A DNA stretch of 64,000 nucleotides from Drechmeria coniospora. Taxonomy: Eukaryota; Ascomycota; Sordariomycetes; Hypocreales; Ophiocordycipitaceae. Below the pieces are notes generated by a model. The model ran no database searches, had not been told where the DNA came from, and saw nothing but the letters and a program-made list of their open reading frames with translations. Position 1 is the stretch's first letter, and each line of letters begins with the position of its first letter. Made by a program: the position numbers and the translations under genes. The stretch lies in the NCBI RefSeq assembly GCF_001625195.1, contig NC_054390.1:7599222-7663221 (forward strand). The letters are read 5' to 3'. Shown here in pieces: positions 1-12,102 of the stretch.

Positions 1-65
1 GACGTCCCCGAGCTCGGCCAGACCGAAGCAAAAAAGGATTCCAATTGACATTGACCGCGTCATAG

Positions 66-2037
66 GATCACGAGTACGATGCCCTCGTCGTCGGTGCCGG
101 TGGCTCCGGCCTGCGAGCCGCCTTCGGTCTTGCCGAAGCCGGCTTCAACACCGCCTGCATCTCCAAGCTCTTCCCTACCCGAAGTCACACTGTCGCCGCC
201 CAGGGTGGCATCAACGCCGCCCTCGGCAACATGCACGAGGATGACTGGAGATGGCACATGTACGACACCGTCAAGGGCTCGGACTGGCTCGGAGACCAGG
301 ACGCCATTCACTACATGACTCGCGAGGCGCCCGCCTCCATCGTCGAGCTCGAGAACTACGGCTGCCCCTTCTCCCGAACGGAGGAAGGCAAGATGTGAGT
401 TGTTGCATGGCCATGATAGTGGCTCCTCGGATTGGATTCCCGGCCCGAGCCCGAGTTCCGCACGTGCTGACACCTTATCCCGCAGCTACCAGCGAGCTTT
501 CGGCGGCCAGTCGCAAAAGTTCGGCAAGGGTGGCCAGGCCTACCGATGTTGTGCTGCCGCCGACCGGACCGGTCACGCCCTTCTCCACACCCTCTACGGC
601 CAGTCTCTCCGACACAACACGAACTACTTCATCGAGTACTTCGCCCTCGATCTCATCATGCAGGATGGCGAATGCCGCGGTGTCCTGGCCTACAACCAGG
701 AGGACGGCACTCTACACCGATTCCTCGCCAACCATACTGTCTTGGCCACTGGCGGCTACGGCCGTGCCTACTTCAGCTGCACCTCGGCCCACACTTGCAC
801 CGGTGATGGAATGGCCATGGTCGCTCGTGCCGGTCTGCCCAACCAGGACCTCGAGTTTGTCCAGTTCCACCCGACCGGCATCTACGGTGCCGGCTGCCTC
901 ATCACTGAGGGTGCCCGTGGCGAAGGCGGTTACCTTCTCAATTCGGAGGGCGAGCGATTCATGGAGCGATACGCGCCTACCGCCAAGGATCTCGCCTCCC
1001 GCGATGTCGTGTCCCGATCGATGACCATGGAGATCCGCGACGGCCGCGGCGTCGGTGCCGAGAAAGATCACATCTTCCTGCAGCTGAGCCACCTGCCGGC
1101 CGAAATTCTTGCCGAGCGCCTTCCTGGAATTTCCGAAACGGCGGGCATCTTCGCTGGTGTCGATGTTCGAAAGCAGCCCATCCCCGTCTTGCCAACGGTG
1201 CACTACAACATGGGCGGTATCCCCACTCGCTACACCGGCGAGGTCATCACCGTCGACGAGCAGGGCAACGATAAAGTTGTCCCTGGCCTCTTTGCTTGCG
1301 GCGAGGCTGCCTGCGTGTCTGTCCATGGCGCCAACCGCCTGGGTGCCAACTCCCTCCTCGATCTTGTCGTCTTCGGCCGTGCCGTTTCCCACACCATTCG
1401 CGACAACTTCAACCCCGGCGACAAGCTGAAGCCTGTGGCAGCCGATGCCGGCGCCGATCACATCGAGGTCCTCGACAAGGTCCGAACGTCGGACGGACCC
1501 AAGAGCACCGCCGAGATCCGCCTTTCGATGCAAAAGGCCATGCAGACGGATGTCAGCGTCTTCCGGACGCAGGAGAGCTTGGACGAGGGTGTCCGCAAGA
1601 TGGTTACCATTGACAAGACGTTCAATGATGTTGGCATCAAGGACCGAAGCATGATCTGGAATTCGGATCTCGTGGAGACGCTTGAGCTGCGCAATCTGCT
1701 CACCTGCGCGTACGTTGACCCCCCCCCTCCTCGTCCCTCCATTGTCTAGTTTCCCGGTCCAGCAGATCGGGATCCGTGCGCGAATCACGCAACTGACATT
1801 TGTCCTCCCTATTATAGTGTTCAAACTGCCACTGCCGCCGCCGCTCGCAAGGAATCTCGTGGAGCCCATGCCCGAGAGGACTTCCCCGACCGAGATGATG
1901 AGACATGGATGAAGCACACGCTCAGCTTCCAGAAGAAGCCGCACGAGAAGGTCGACCTGTCGTACCGCAAAGTCATTGCGACAACGCTGGACGAGGCAGA
2001 GTGCAAGCCGGTGCCTCCTTTCAAGCGTGTATATTAA
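66..2037 (+). CDS. SDH1: Succinate dehydrogenase flavoprotein subunit, mitochondrial (5' truncated)
   Basis: Catalytic FAD subunit of respiratory complex II; it oxidises succinate to fumarate at the mitochondrial inner membrane and passes electrons to the iron-sulfur subunit. Visible exons are 66-394, 486-1709 and 1818-2037, giving 590 codons in frame to a TAA. An acceptor (cgtcatag) ends at 65, so earlier exons with the targeting peptide lie upstream of the window. The first visible exon carries the dinucleotide-binding motif [12 protein letters not shown] and the segment [11 protein letters not shown], whose His binds FAD covalently in this family. [20 protein letters not shown] (substrate/capping region) and [20 protein letters not shown] follow. 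The C-terminus ends PFKRVY. The introns (395-485 and 1710-1817) have GTGAGT and GTACGT donors. The family assignment is secure; only the N-terminus is missing. Confidence 0.96.
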
Positions 2038-2501
2038 TCTTGCTTCCAGGAGCAGTGAGCTGGGCCAAAACGAAGATGAAGCAAGGTGGTCTCTTTTGTT
2101 GTAAGACTGCGATATCCGGGATTGGTAGAGATGGAATTGGAATGCTCGGAGACAACGAGAACGGAATTGGAGATGCCGTCCATTAGAGGGGCTCAGTCTC
2201 GCCGGCAAGTGTATTATCTCGAAGCCTCGTGGTGGAGGGCTGCTTAGAAATTGGACTGTTTCAACAAGGCAGGCTGCGGGTCAACTGGAGCAATGATGAA
2301 TTCATCTCAAGATTTTGGTCCGTCTCCGACGCTGCTATCTAGTGGTAGGTTAGATCGCCCCATGAACACACAACACGTGCACAGCGGGCGCATCAACGAC
2401 ACAGCAGAGGAGGAGAAAGCAGTCACTGGGTATCAAGTGCTATTGCATGAGCGACTCCGTTCGCCTGCGAGTTGACGATGAGCCCGCAAATTGACGGATA
2501 A
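2038..2501. other. Convergent intergenic region between SDH1 and the GRF zinc-finger gene
   Basis: This stretch holds the 3' ends of two convergent genes. I see no open frame with family resemblance and no obvious repeat. Transcript ends cannot be placed from sequence alone. Confidence 0.6.
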
Positions 2502-3845
2502 TCAGTTGTCTTCATACATCTTCATGAGCTGCGCTTTGATGTTGGTCAGCTGTCGGCCGTGAAACTTGTCTTTGTTTTCAAGTGCGGCGACACGCTCCTG
2601 CAACCGGGCAATGCTCTCATCTTTTTTCTTGAGGGCCGCGCGTGCAGAGTCCCTGCCAAGTACGACGCCTCTCCATCGGCGCGCCGAAGCTTCGAGGAGC
2701 CGGCGGACAGACTGGAGAGCGCTGGGATCGATGTTCTGCGACTTCAGGAGAGCCATGACGTCTTCGGTAATGTCCGGGATGACGGCTTCCGAGGGACTGC
2801 TGAAGGGGTTTGGTGGCGGATCGGCCCTTGAAGTTGGTGTCTTTGTTGGCGTCAAGAGGTTTTGGGGGCGATTCGGCGCCTCCTCAAAAGAGACCGTCTT
2901 CTGTCGCTTGGAATTCGAGGGGGGGAAGAGGGTCCGAGAAACGGAGGGCGTTGGTTGACCCGTGGAATTCTCGTCGATCGTTCGGTCTTTGCAAGGGGTG
3001 GCAAAGACAGCCCATTCGCGCCTGACGTTTTCCACACTCATGTCGGCCAGCTGGACCAACTGTCGTTCCTCATCCGGTCCCAGATCGCCGAACGGGTCGT
3101 CGTCATGCTCGTTCAGCGCATTTCGCTTCCGTTTGGAAGGCGTCGGAGCGAGTGTTGTTCCCATGCCGTCATGCACCCGTGCCGGTATGGATGCTGATGC
3201 GAAGGTATCGGTCTTGATCGAACCACGGTCAGACAAGTCGCCGGCGGCCTCCTCAGTCTCAGCCTCCTGATGGTGACGCCGGCGGTTCGGCGTGACGCAG
3301 ATTCCAAAGGATGTAAGGGGTCGTTGGATCAAAGTTGGAGTCCTGGGCCTCGATGGCGTGCCATTCTGGGCGTCGGCGGGTATCGATCTGGCCGAGGGGG
3401 AGTGTTCCCCGCCAACGGAGGCCTCGTCTCTCCAGAGGAAGAAGTCGCAGTAGGGGTAAGCCGGGCAGGTGTAGAAGAATTTACCCCGGTTGGGACCGTC
3501 CTTCTTCACCTCGCGTAGAACGGCCCTTTTGCAGGGTTCGCAGTTGCCTGTTGCAAGTTGAGCATGTCAGCCTCGATCCATGACCGCGTGGGCAGGTGAG
3601 TAGGAATCGTCCATCTGACGGTTCCACAGCGAAGGAGACGTTGTGGCTGGCTGGCTCAGCCGGCCGCCGTCCATCGGAACGTCATCATTTGGCAACGTAC
3701 ACCAGCAGTGGCCGTCCAGCGATAGCCCGTCGGTGAGCTTCTCTAGCGAGGCGGGCGTGTCGAGTTCGGGTCGAGTACTGCGATTGCGACGGGTGTTCTT
3801 TCTGCCGCGTCGACGTGTCCTCGTCACGACCGTCTCCGAGGGCAT
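2502..3845 (-). CDS. GRF-type zinc-finger protein with C-terminal coiled coil
   Basis: Two exons, 3845-3701 and 3547-2502, encode 396 aa. Splicing (donor GTACGT at 3700, acceptor caacag ending 3548) rebuilds the GRF zinc finger at about residues 43-85: HCWCNCEPCKRAV joins KKDGPNRGKFFYTCP and YCDFFLW. That is the CxC...GpNkGr.FytC...C.fF.W pattern of GRF fingers found in topoisomerase III, APE2/NEIL3-type and fungal proteins, where they bind single-stranded nucleic acid. The middle is low-complexity and rich in Ser/Pro/Thr. The last 60 or so residues are charged with heptad character (DESIARLQERVAALENK) and predict a coiled coil. The start was taken at MPSETVV because it precedes a basic, conserved-looking leader; an in-frame ATG at 4010 is the alternative. 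The exact pathway is unknown; nucleic-acid binding is inferred from the finger. Confidence 0.8.
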
Positions 3846-6800
3846 GACTTTGAAAGTGGAGTTCCGTCGCCGTTGGCGAAATCGCCGCTCTATTTTGGGT
3901 TTACGCTTGGGCAACAGAGCAATCAATATGGAGTAGAGGTGGTGACGACGGATCGAGGTGCAGAGTGGGGAGGGGGTGGGGGGGCTGGTAGGTAGATTGT
4001 CGTCGCCCACTAGTGTCTCGGGAAGAGCCGCAGCGGTAGGGAATTTTGGTACCTTGCTTCCCCTGCACTACTAATCCATGCCGCAGCGCACTCACCGTGC
4101 TGCCGCTTGTACTATAGGTACATGCAGCACTGTGCAGGTCCGGTTGCAGAGGTTTTTAGTGCTGTAACGGCGGAACAACGACGACGACGACGCCTTCACC
4201 TTCACCTGAGCGAGTGGCCATCCATGAATAGGCACGAGCCGGCTGGTTCCGCAGAGCTGATCCAATGCAGTGTGAAGTATACCTCATACCCATCGATAAG
4301 TGATCAACAAACTCATTGACCCGTGATATACCCTAGGAAGGATGTCTAGGGAGCTCACTGGGTGTCGTGATCTGATGTTGATGAACCAGGTTCTAACTGC
4401 CAACTAAGCTGACACATCGTGTTAGTGCAGGAGTGTATGACGCTTCGGTTTGCAAACGGATCTCGAATCGAAGACGAGATCCTTTGTGCGGCAACAAGGA
4501 TGACGGCGGCGTGATATGTTAATGGGGGCCGCGGCTCCGAGAATTAATGAAGGAGCTTCATCACTGTGAGCTGCTTAATATTACATACTAGGGACGCCCT
4601 AGTACTGCAAAGGCGGGAGTAGTGATATGCATCACTCTTTCTGCGCTTTCCAGCACTGAGAATGTGTCCGCTCTGAAACGTGTCCGCTCTGAAACGTGTC
4701 CGCTCTGAAATGTGCCCGGACTGTTTTCATTTCGTGCATTTGACGGATGTATGTACTCCGTAGATGTACACAAACAAGATATTACTACTTAGGTATCTAC
4801 TTAGTACCCAGAGTAGAGTAATATTGCATGTACACAATAATTCGCATGTACCGGTGCTGGTCTGGACTCGAGCCATCGCCCCCCGCATGCAGTAAAAATA
4901 TTGCATTTTGCTTTGCACCTGTCCTCCCAAAACTATTCAACCTACGAGAGCTCTATCATTTTTTTCGAAACCAACACTACGTTTGAAGTGGCATCTCCCT
5001 CCCTCGACCATCGACATCATAAATCAACTTTCATCTGGCTCTCGCTTATACGCGTGCTGAAGTGGCTCTCGTTGACGATGTGGTATTTGCAAGGGTATAT
5101 CACGATCAGTCGCTTCTTTCCAGTGTTCAACGCCCCGCCAGTCGCTGTTTGAAGCTGTAAGACTTGCCTCAAACACCTCAGATGCCTCAACAACCTTCAG
5201 AAACTTCAGACACCCCGTCAACTTGGTCAGGCACCTTGGCAAGACACCCCAGAATTCTCGGGCAGCCAACCTTCCAGAAGGCCCGTTTATCCGCCGCCAT
5301 CTTTCTGTTGACGGGCATAGAATAAGCGAACGTGTCACAGGACCGTGCCTAGTTGCTTTCTCGTCGTACTGCAAGAAGCAGCCGCATCGACGATGGAGCA
5401 ATCGCCATGGCTTGCCTGAACAGGGCGAAAATAGTGTGCTGGTCGCCTGCGCCACGCAATCCTGGAGATTTTGGATGCTTGGATCCTGGAAAGCAAAAGT
5501 TGAGATCATGAGCTGGCAGATGGCGGATGGGTGCCTTGACCTCGTGGTGTCGCCGCCGCAGATGGACCAGACGAGCGGTGCCACCTACCTACTGGTGCTC
5601 CGGCGCAGCCAGTCGATGATGCCTGCTTACTTTTCGGCCCTTAGGAAGCATATTGGGTGATACAAAACGTATCTCTTGCCTATTTGGGTCCTCAACCTCG
5701 CGAATAGGTTGCATCAATGGATGGATTCACTCATTCACCAACATGGAGGGCCGTCAGCCTTGACCTCCTTGTACCATCCATCGTCATAACCACCACCCGC
5801 CGCAGAATTTCCCGAATCGACATTGCTATCGGTTGTTTCTGAACACGCTGCCATAAGATTGCTCAAGACGTCGGTGACGCTCTCGAACGTACAGAAACAC
5901 ACTGTCTCGGCGTGGCCTCCCTCTGGCATTTTGAAGACTATGCGGATGGGAGCCATCACTTCGTACAGTATGATTACAATACCCAGTTTGCCTGCGGTGT
6001 CTCGCAAATCAATACATACACAAATCAGTACATATGAGTCTCGTCGGACACCCTTTCCCCAAGGCAGGATTAGGAAGGCGAAAACGGCTGCATCTGTTAG
6101 CCATGAAGCGGACAGACCGGTGGACGATGGTCCGAACCCCCAACCGCCGAGATCAAGTATCCGAACACTCTCGGTCGATTGGCCGTTGTCCTCCTCATTT
6201 GCAGTCGCCGTACTAGACCCATAATCTTGAGTTTGGCCGATCGGCTTTGCCGAGCTGCCCTTCATGGCAATGGCCGCGTTCAACATCCGCGGCGCCATGT
6301 CTTGTCGACGGAGTTACTCGTCTGCCCCGCGGGATTCATGAACAAGATGGAGAGGATGAAAATAAATTGCTTGAAATTATGGCCAAGACATAATGAACCA
6401 ATTCTCGGCAAAGACTCAGGATCCCATCTCCTAGAATCGAGGTGGCGGTACCGAGTCGGATGAGCTGGCATTCCCTACCTTCTGCAAGCTGCGAGGCTAC
6501 CTGCCTCATCTCTGGATGGAATATCATCGAGAGTTCTCAATTCAAGAAAAATATATGAAGAACTACTTTGTCGAATTCACACCCCTCGGTCGTAGATCAT
6601 TTTCCTTCCATGCACAACAACAGCAGTCGAGGCAGCGTGGATACCGTATTGCCAGCCCCTAGAGGACCGGATCGACGGCACAATTCACATTCAAACACGG
6701 AAATCAAAAAGACTCGGACTGAAAACGAATCTTAGCGAAAGACAGCTCATGTGCTACCATATCGTGAGCGGCATGGGGGTGCCTCTTGCCACTCCCGGTC

Positions 6801-7231
6801 CGGGCACCCTCTGGGGTCCAAATCACACTTTCGCGCCATCGCCGAACGGCGAATGACAAGGGCGTTGTGGTCTTTGAACAACATGAGTGCAATGTCTTTA
6901 GATTCAAACTAGAATCCATACAGAAGCTTCCATGCCATGCGCCTCGCCCTCGCACGCAAATTTCGGCCTCACATTGCCGGAGCCTTGCCATATCGGCGTT
7001 GCAATGCTCCCCCTCAGGTACGGCCAATTCCAGTTCTCTCGGACCTGTCGTGTTATCTCCGTTTCCTTGCCTACCTCCTACCAAATGATGCGAACGCAGA
7101 GCGAGCTGCCGCATAGGGAAGGTGACGGCAATTGATCGTCTTGACTTCTCGCCTCTCTTTCGGATCGTTGCGTGGACGGCTTCCCCTGAAGGACTTCATA
7201 CGAGGTAACCGGCTTCAGGTATGTCAGTCTC
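3846..7231. other. Long intergenic region, no supported gene
   Basis: About 3.4 kb without a gene I can defend. It contains open frames of 130-190 codons on both strands (for example 5024-5584 and 5735-6298 on the minus strand, 5223-5660 on the plus strand), but none shows a family motif or a convincing splice structure. A short tandem triplication lies at 4665-4710. A CGA/CCT-rich stretch near 4175-4205 belongs to the upstream region of the GRF gene. A lineage-specific gene or a decayed gene could be hidden here. Confidence 0.5.
4665..4710. repeat. 16-bp tandem repeat, three copies
   Basis: The unit TGTCCGCTCTGAAACG occurs at 4665-4680 and 4681-4696, with a third copy from 4697 that diverges after 14 bases. 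It lies in non-coding DNA and looks like simple slippage or unequal-exchange duplication. Confidence 0.85.
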
Positions 7232-7240
7232 GATATAAAT
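7232..7240 (+). promoter_or_regulatory. TATA-like box upstream of the subtilisin gene
   Basis: GATATAAAT sits about 130 bp before the ATG at 7373, with a pyrimidine-rich stretch (tcttctcttcgtatttg and similar) between the two. That arrangement is common in strongly induced fungal genes encoding secreted enzymes. It was identified by eye only. Confidence 0.45.
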
Positions 7241-7372
7241 ATCATGGGTTGCTCAGTCTCGTTCGATATTCTTCTCCCCATCTCTTGAGTAGTCTCTTCT
7301 CTTCGTATTTGCGCCCCTAGTCCATATTCATTTCCCGCCCGCCCAGCATCCGGACTCGTTTCCATCGCGAAA

Positions 7373-8727
<1,355 letters not shown>

Positions 8728-9445
8728 GATGATGCTTCTCGACCGATATTTTTATTCGCCATCTCGCTGGGAGCAGTGGACGACGCGACGATGTGAATCA
8801 TGGTGCAGAAATGTTGATGCTCGTACGAAGAAGGGAGGAAATGGAGGCAGCGTCGGCGCCTTTTTCTGTGGCACCTTGACAGAGGAATGAATGGGCGGGT
8901 AACACTCGTTTGGTTGCAATTAAACAATGGATTTCAACGCCAGATGAAGCATGTTTGCAAGGTGTTGGTGATGTCAACTCGGCCACGCCCATTGTACAGT
9001 GTAAGTAAGCGCTCGTGCCTCCCACCCGTGACCGCTCCTTGATCGGCGTTGTCGTTTCGTGTTGCTCTACCTCGTAGGTGTACAGTGTAATTAATATAAT
9101 ACTCTACAGATTGTGCCATAGGAACATTAATAATGGTAATTACATGTACTCCGTACGGAGTACTTCGTACGTAGTATACCATGTGCTAACACAGAGTAAG
9201 TAATATCTGTAATACTCCGTACTTACTACTTACAGTACTCAACGAGTGCTCTGTACTCCGTACAGTAAGTACAACACACTACAGCTAAAATACAGCGCAT
9301 AATAGTACGTGAGAATAAGTACTGTGCGTGCCTGAGCTCCCACTCACTTCGGGCACCATCAGGCCTGAACCTTCAGCGAGCCCTCCCCTCACTGCTTGCT
9401 TGATCCTTCTGCTCCCCCATCTCGGATAGACAATACGATTCCGCC
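8728..9445. other. Intergenic region with a palindrome cluster
   Basis: This is the 3' flank of the protease gene followed by an AT-richer stretch with GTAC-rich repeats. It includes a perfect 18-bp palindrome at 9146-9163 and further TACTCCGTA copies near 9203 and 9256. No coding region is seen. The part from about 9330 is CT-rich and probably holds the promoter of the Dabb gene. Confidence 0.6.
9146..9163. repeat. Perfect 18-bp palindrome of the dispersed TACTCCGTA family
   Basis: GTACTCCGTACGGAGTAC equals its own reverse complement. It is the complete form of a motif whose half, TACTCCGTA or TACGGAGTA, recurs throughout the intergenic DNA of this window. The centre contains CCG-TA-CGG. 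Confidence 0.9.
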
Positions 9446-10043
9446 ATGACCGTCACACACATTGTCTTGCTCGCGTTCAAGCCCGATGCTAGTGCCGCAG
9501 CCGTCGAGGAGGTTCGTCTTCCTTTTGTACAGACACTTGTCTACCTACCGACGCCCGCACCTTACGGCCCCTCATCCCGCCGACTTCGGCACTCTCACCA
9601 TGCTCATCTTCCCCTCTCGCCTTGGCATTTCCTGCTCCTGCTGACGGAACCATGCCCAGTGCATCGGCCAGCTTCTGGGTTTAAAAGAAGCCTGTGTCCA
9701 CCCGGAGACCAGGAAGCCGTACATCAAGTCCTCGTCGGGCGGCAAAGATATGTCTATCGAGGGGCTGCAGGTGCGTTCTGCCATGTCATGAGACCTCGAC
9801 GAAATTTCCACCGTCCCAACGCCATGTCAACTGACCTTGAACTGACCATGACCTATCCGTCATTCATTCGTATAGCAAGGCATCACGCACGCCTACGTTG
9901 TCGAGTTCGCTTCTGTCGAGGACCGCGACTACTACGTTCGAAAAGACCCGGCCCACCTGGCCTTTGTGAAGAACTACATCGTCTCACCCGACACCGTCGT
10001 CATGAAGGGACAGGTTGTTGACTTTGTGCCCGGAAACTACTGA
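9446..10043 (+). CDS. Stress-responsive A/B-barrel (Dabb) domain protein
   Basis: Three exons, 9446-9511, 9660-9770 and 9876-10043, encode 114 aa, the normal size for a single Dabb domain. The domain fills the protein: it opens with MTVTHIVLLAFKPDA, continues with KEACVHPETRKPYIKSSSGG, and ends with the conserved strand and helix GITHAYVVEFAS..EDRDYYVRKDPAH and VVDFVPG. Dabb proteins are small dimeric ferredoxin-like folds, found as stress-induced proteins in plants and as small cytosolic proteins or aromatic-compound enzymes in fungi. No catalytic role can be assigned here. The third acceptor was set at TATAG (9875), which gives GLQQGITH; the two first introns are 148 and 105 bp. The boundaries keep frame and rebuild the domain, so they are probably right. 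Confidence 0.85.
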
Positions 10044-10540
10044 TCGCGCAGTTGCTCATCCTCGCATACTGGGTCGATGGATTGGCTGAATAGGATGAAT
10101 CGATGATCTGGCGTCGGCCAGGTCGATGCGCCATTATGCTGTGTCTCCGAGCATGTGGACGGCCACTTGCACCATGATTCAAACGTGATGGCTGTCCATG
10201 TTGGCATGTACTGTAACACAGGCCGAGCAATTCTTCAATCGTACGCTGTACAATACATGCCCTTGGGTGGGCAGGGGAGAAGCCGGCCGTCGAGAGGAAC
10301 CTAACCGTTTCCTTTGAAGGGAGCACTCACTCTGGCCCCCTCAGCTCGAGCGGCCCCACGTGACACCGCGTTCAGGCATCGCCAACGTTTCCTCATCATT
10401 CGGCCCGTACTAAACGTTTTATTCCGTCGGTCCGTCCACGCGCTCGCCTGTCACCCCACCGCCCTCACTTCCGAGACCAGTCCCTTTCTTTCCTTCTCCT
10501 TCTCCCCCGCTCCTCCGCCGTGCTGACCCAGGAACTCGCC
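10044..10540. other. Intergenic region / UMP kinase promoter
   Basis: Holds the 3' end of the Dabb gene and the upstream region of the UMP kinase gene. The last 150 bp before 10541 are strongly CT-rich (for example tttctttccttctccttctcccccgc), typical of fungal core promoters and leaders without a TATA box. No other gene is seen. Confidence 0.55.
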
Positions 10541-11522
10541 ATGGCTTCCCGTATATCTATCCCCTGGCGCCGAGCAGGCCGACCCAGCGCCTTCACAGCT
10601 TCCTCCTCGAGCCTCACATCTCGCGCCCTCGTCCGCCGACAACCGTGTCGCATGTACTCGTCTGAACCCCTGCGAGGAAACTCGAGCAGGGTCAAGTTCT
10701 GGCCCTTTTTCGGAATTATCGCTCTGGGATCCCTTGGATACGTCGCTCTTGTGAACCGTCGCAAAGGTAACAGCCAGCTCGCTCGCTCGTCCCACCTACC
10801 CACGGCATGTAGCACCTCGAGAAGCTGACGCATCAACCGCAGACATGCCTCCTGCAATCGACGCACCCAAACCAGCCGCTGGCCAGCTCCCCGCCCCGGC
10901 CAAGTCGACTCCGACCTTCTCCCCTGACCGTGTCACCGTCCTCTTCGTCCTCGGCGGCCCCGGCGCCGGCAAAGGCACCCAATGCGCCAAGCTCGTCAAA
11001 GAGCACGGCTTCACCCACCTCTCGGCCGGTGACCTCCTCCGCGCGGAGCAGGAGCGGCCCGGCTCCCAGTTCGGCGACCTCATCCGCCGCTATATCAAGG
11101 ACGGCCTCATCGTTCCCATGGAGGTCACCGTCCAGCTCCTCGAGAATGCCATGACCGATGCCCTGCGCAAGACTGGCTCCGTAACCGGCCGCTTCCTCAT
11201 CGACGGCTTCCCCAGAAAGATGGATCAAGCCCACAAGTTTGAGGAGGCCGTCTGCCCGGCCAAGATGGTCCTCTTCTACGACTGCTCCGAGGAGGTCATG
11301 GAGAAGCGCCTGATGGAGCGTGGCAAGACGAGCGGCCGCGCTGATGACAACGCCGAGAGCATCCGCAAACGCTTCCGCACATTTGTCGAGACGAGCATGC
11401 CCGTCGTCGACTACTACGAGAAGGAGGGCAAGGTCATCAAGGTCGATGCCACGGCCACCCCTGACTCCGTTTATGCAACCACCCAGAAGCGGCTTGCAGA
11501 GCGCCTCGGTGCCAATTTTTAA
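10541..11522 (+). CDS. URA6: UMP/CMP kinase (uridylate kinase) with N-terminal membrane-targeting extension
   Basis: Exons 10541-10766 and 10843-11522 encode 301 aa. The kinase core starts near residue 105: VLGGPGAGKGTQ is the P-loop (113-121), HLSAGDLLRAE the NMP-binding region, GRFLIDGFPRKMDQ the conserved core strand and loop, and ERGKTSGRADDN the LID. The enzyme makes UDP and CDP from UMP and CMP with ATP for RNA, DNA and sugar-nucleotide synthesis. The first exon adds about 76 residues not needed for catalysis: an Arg/Ser-rich leader (MASRISIPWRRAGRPSAF...) like a mitochondrial presequence, then a hydrophobic segment (FWPFFGIIALGSLGYVALV) that could span a membrane. An ATG at 10845, just inside exon 2, could start a short soluble form. 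The kinase assignment is firm; the location is inference. Confidence 0.92.
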
Positions 11523-12102
11523 GAAACATCAACCACGACAGCAACAATAAGCACCAGATCTCTTTTGTATGGCAGGCGGCGCGTCTCATCTTTTCGCGCC
11601 ATGTGGGATACGGACACGGATAGAGTACGGAAAATTGGGCTGAATCGCATTAGAACAGGTAGTGCCCACTGCTGGCAAAGGGGACGGCACGAGTCGAGGG
11701 AAAGGCGTCGTTCATTGTCGCCATGGACCTCATTGCTGGCTATGCCGTTCAAGTTCGTCGAAACTTTCACCTATCATTGTAGCACAATACATCTATTTTT
11801 TTTCTCCTCTTACTCCAGGCCAAAGCCAGTCGTCGGGCGCAGTCAAAAGTTCGACTCCGGCCCCTCGTCATACACACACAGTTCTGGAGTATTACACATC
11901 TCTTCGTTTCATTGAATCTATTTACCCAAGGAAACTTGCCTCCCTGATGCGGGGAAACAGAAACACTTGGATGCTGAACCGGCTACGCCATTCGCAAAAA
12001 CAAAGCCCTCATCACTGCCAGCATCTGGCATGACACCCAACCATGTATGAACACACAAGAAAATCGCCACCTTGAATACACACCAGTGTAGAATTGAGCC
12101 TT
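11523..12102. other. Convergent intergenic region between URA6 and eIF3m genes
   Basis: The 3' flanks of two convergent genes. I see no open frame with family resemblance and no repeat. Transcript ends cannot be placed. Confidence 0.55.

Noticed and set aside
712..2208. 498-codon open frame on the minus strand across SDH1
   Set aside because: It is antisense to a firmly identified gene and arises from the GC-rich third codon positions of SDH1; it has no motif.
5024..5660. Overlapping 186- and 145-codon frames on opposite strands
   Set aside because: Neither shows a motif, and they overlap each other; a stretch of short CCTCA/CTTCAGA-like repeats at 5166-5230 suggests non-coding DNA.
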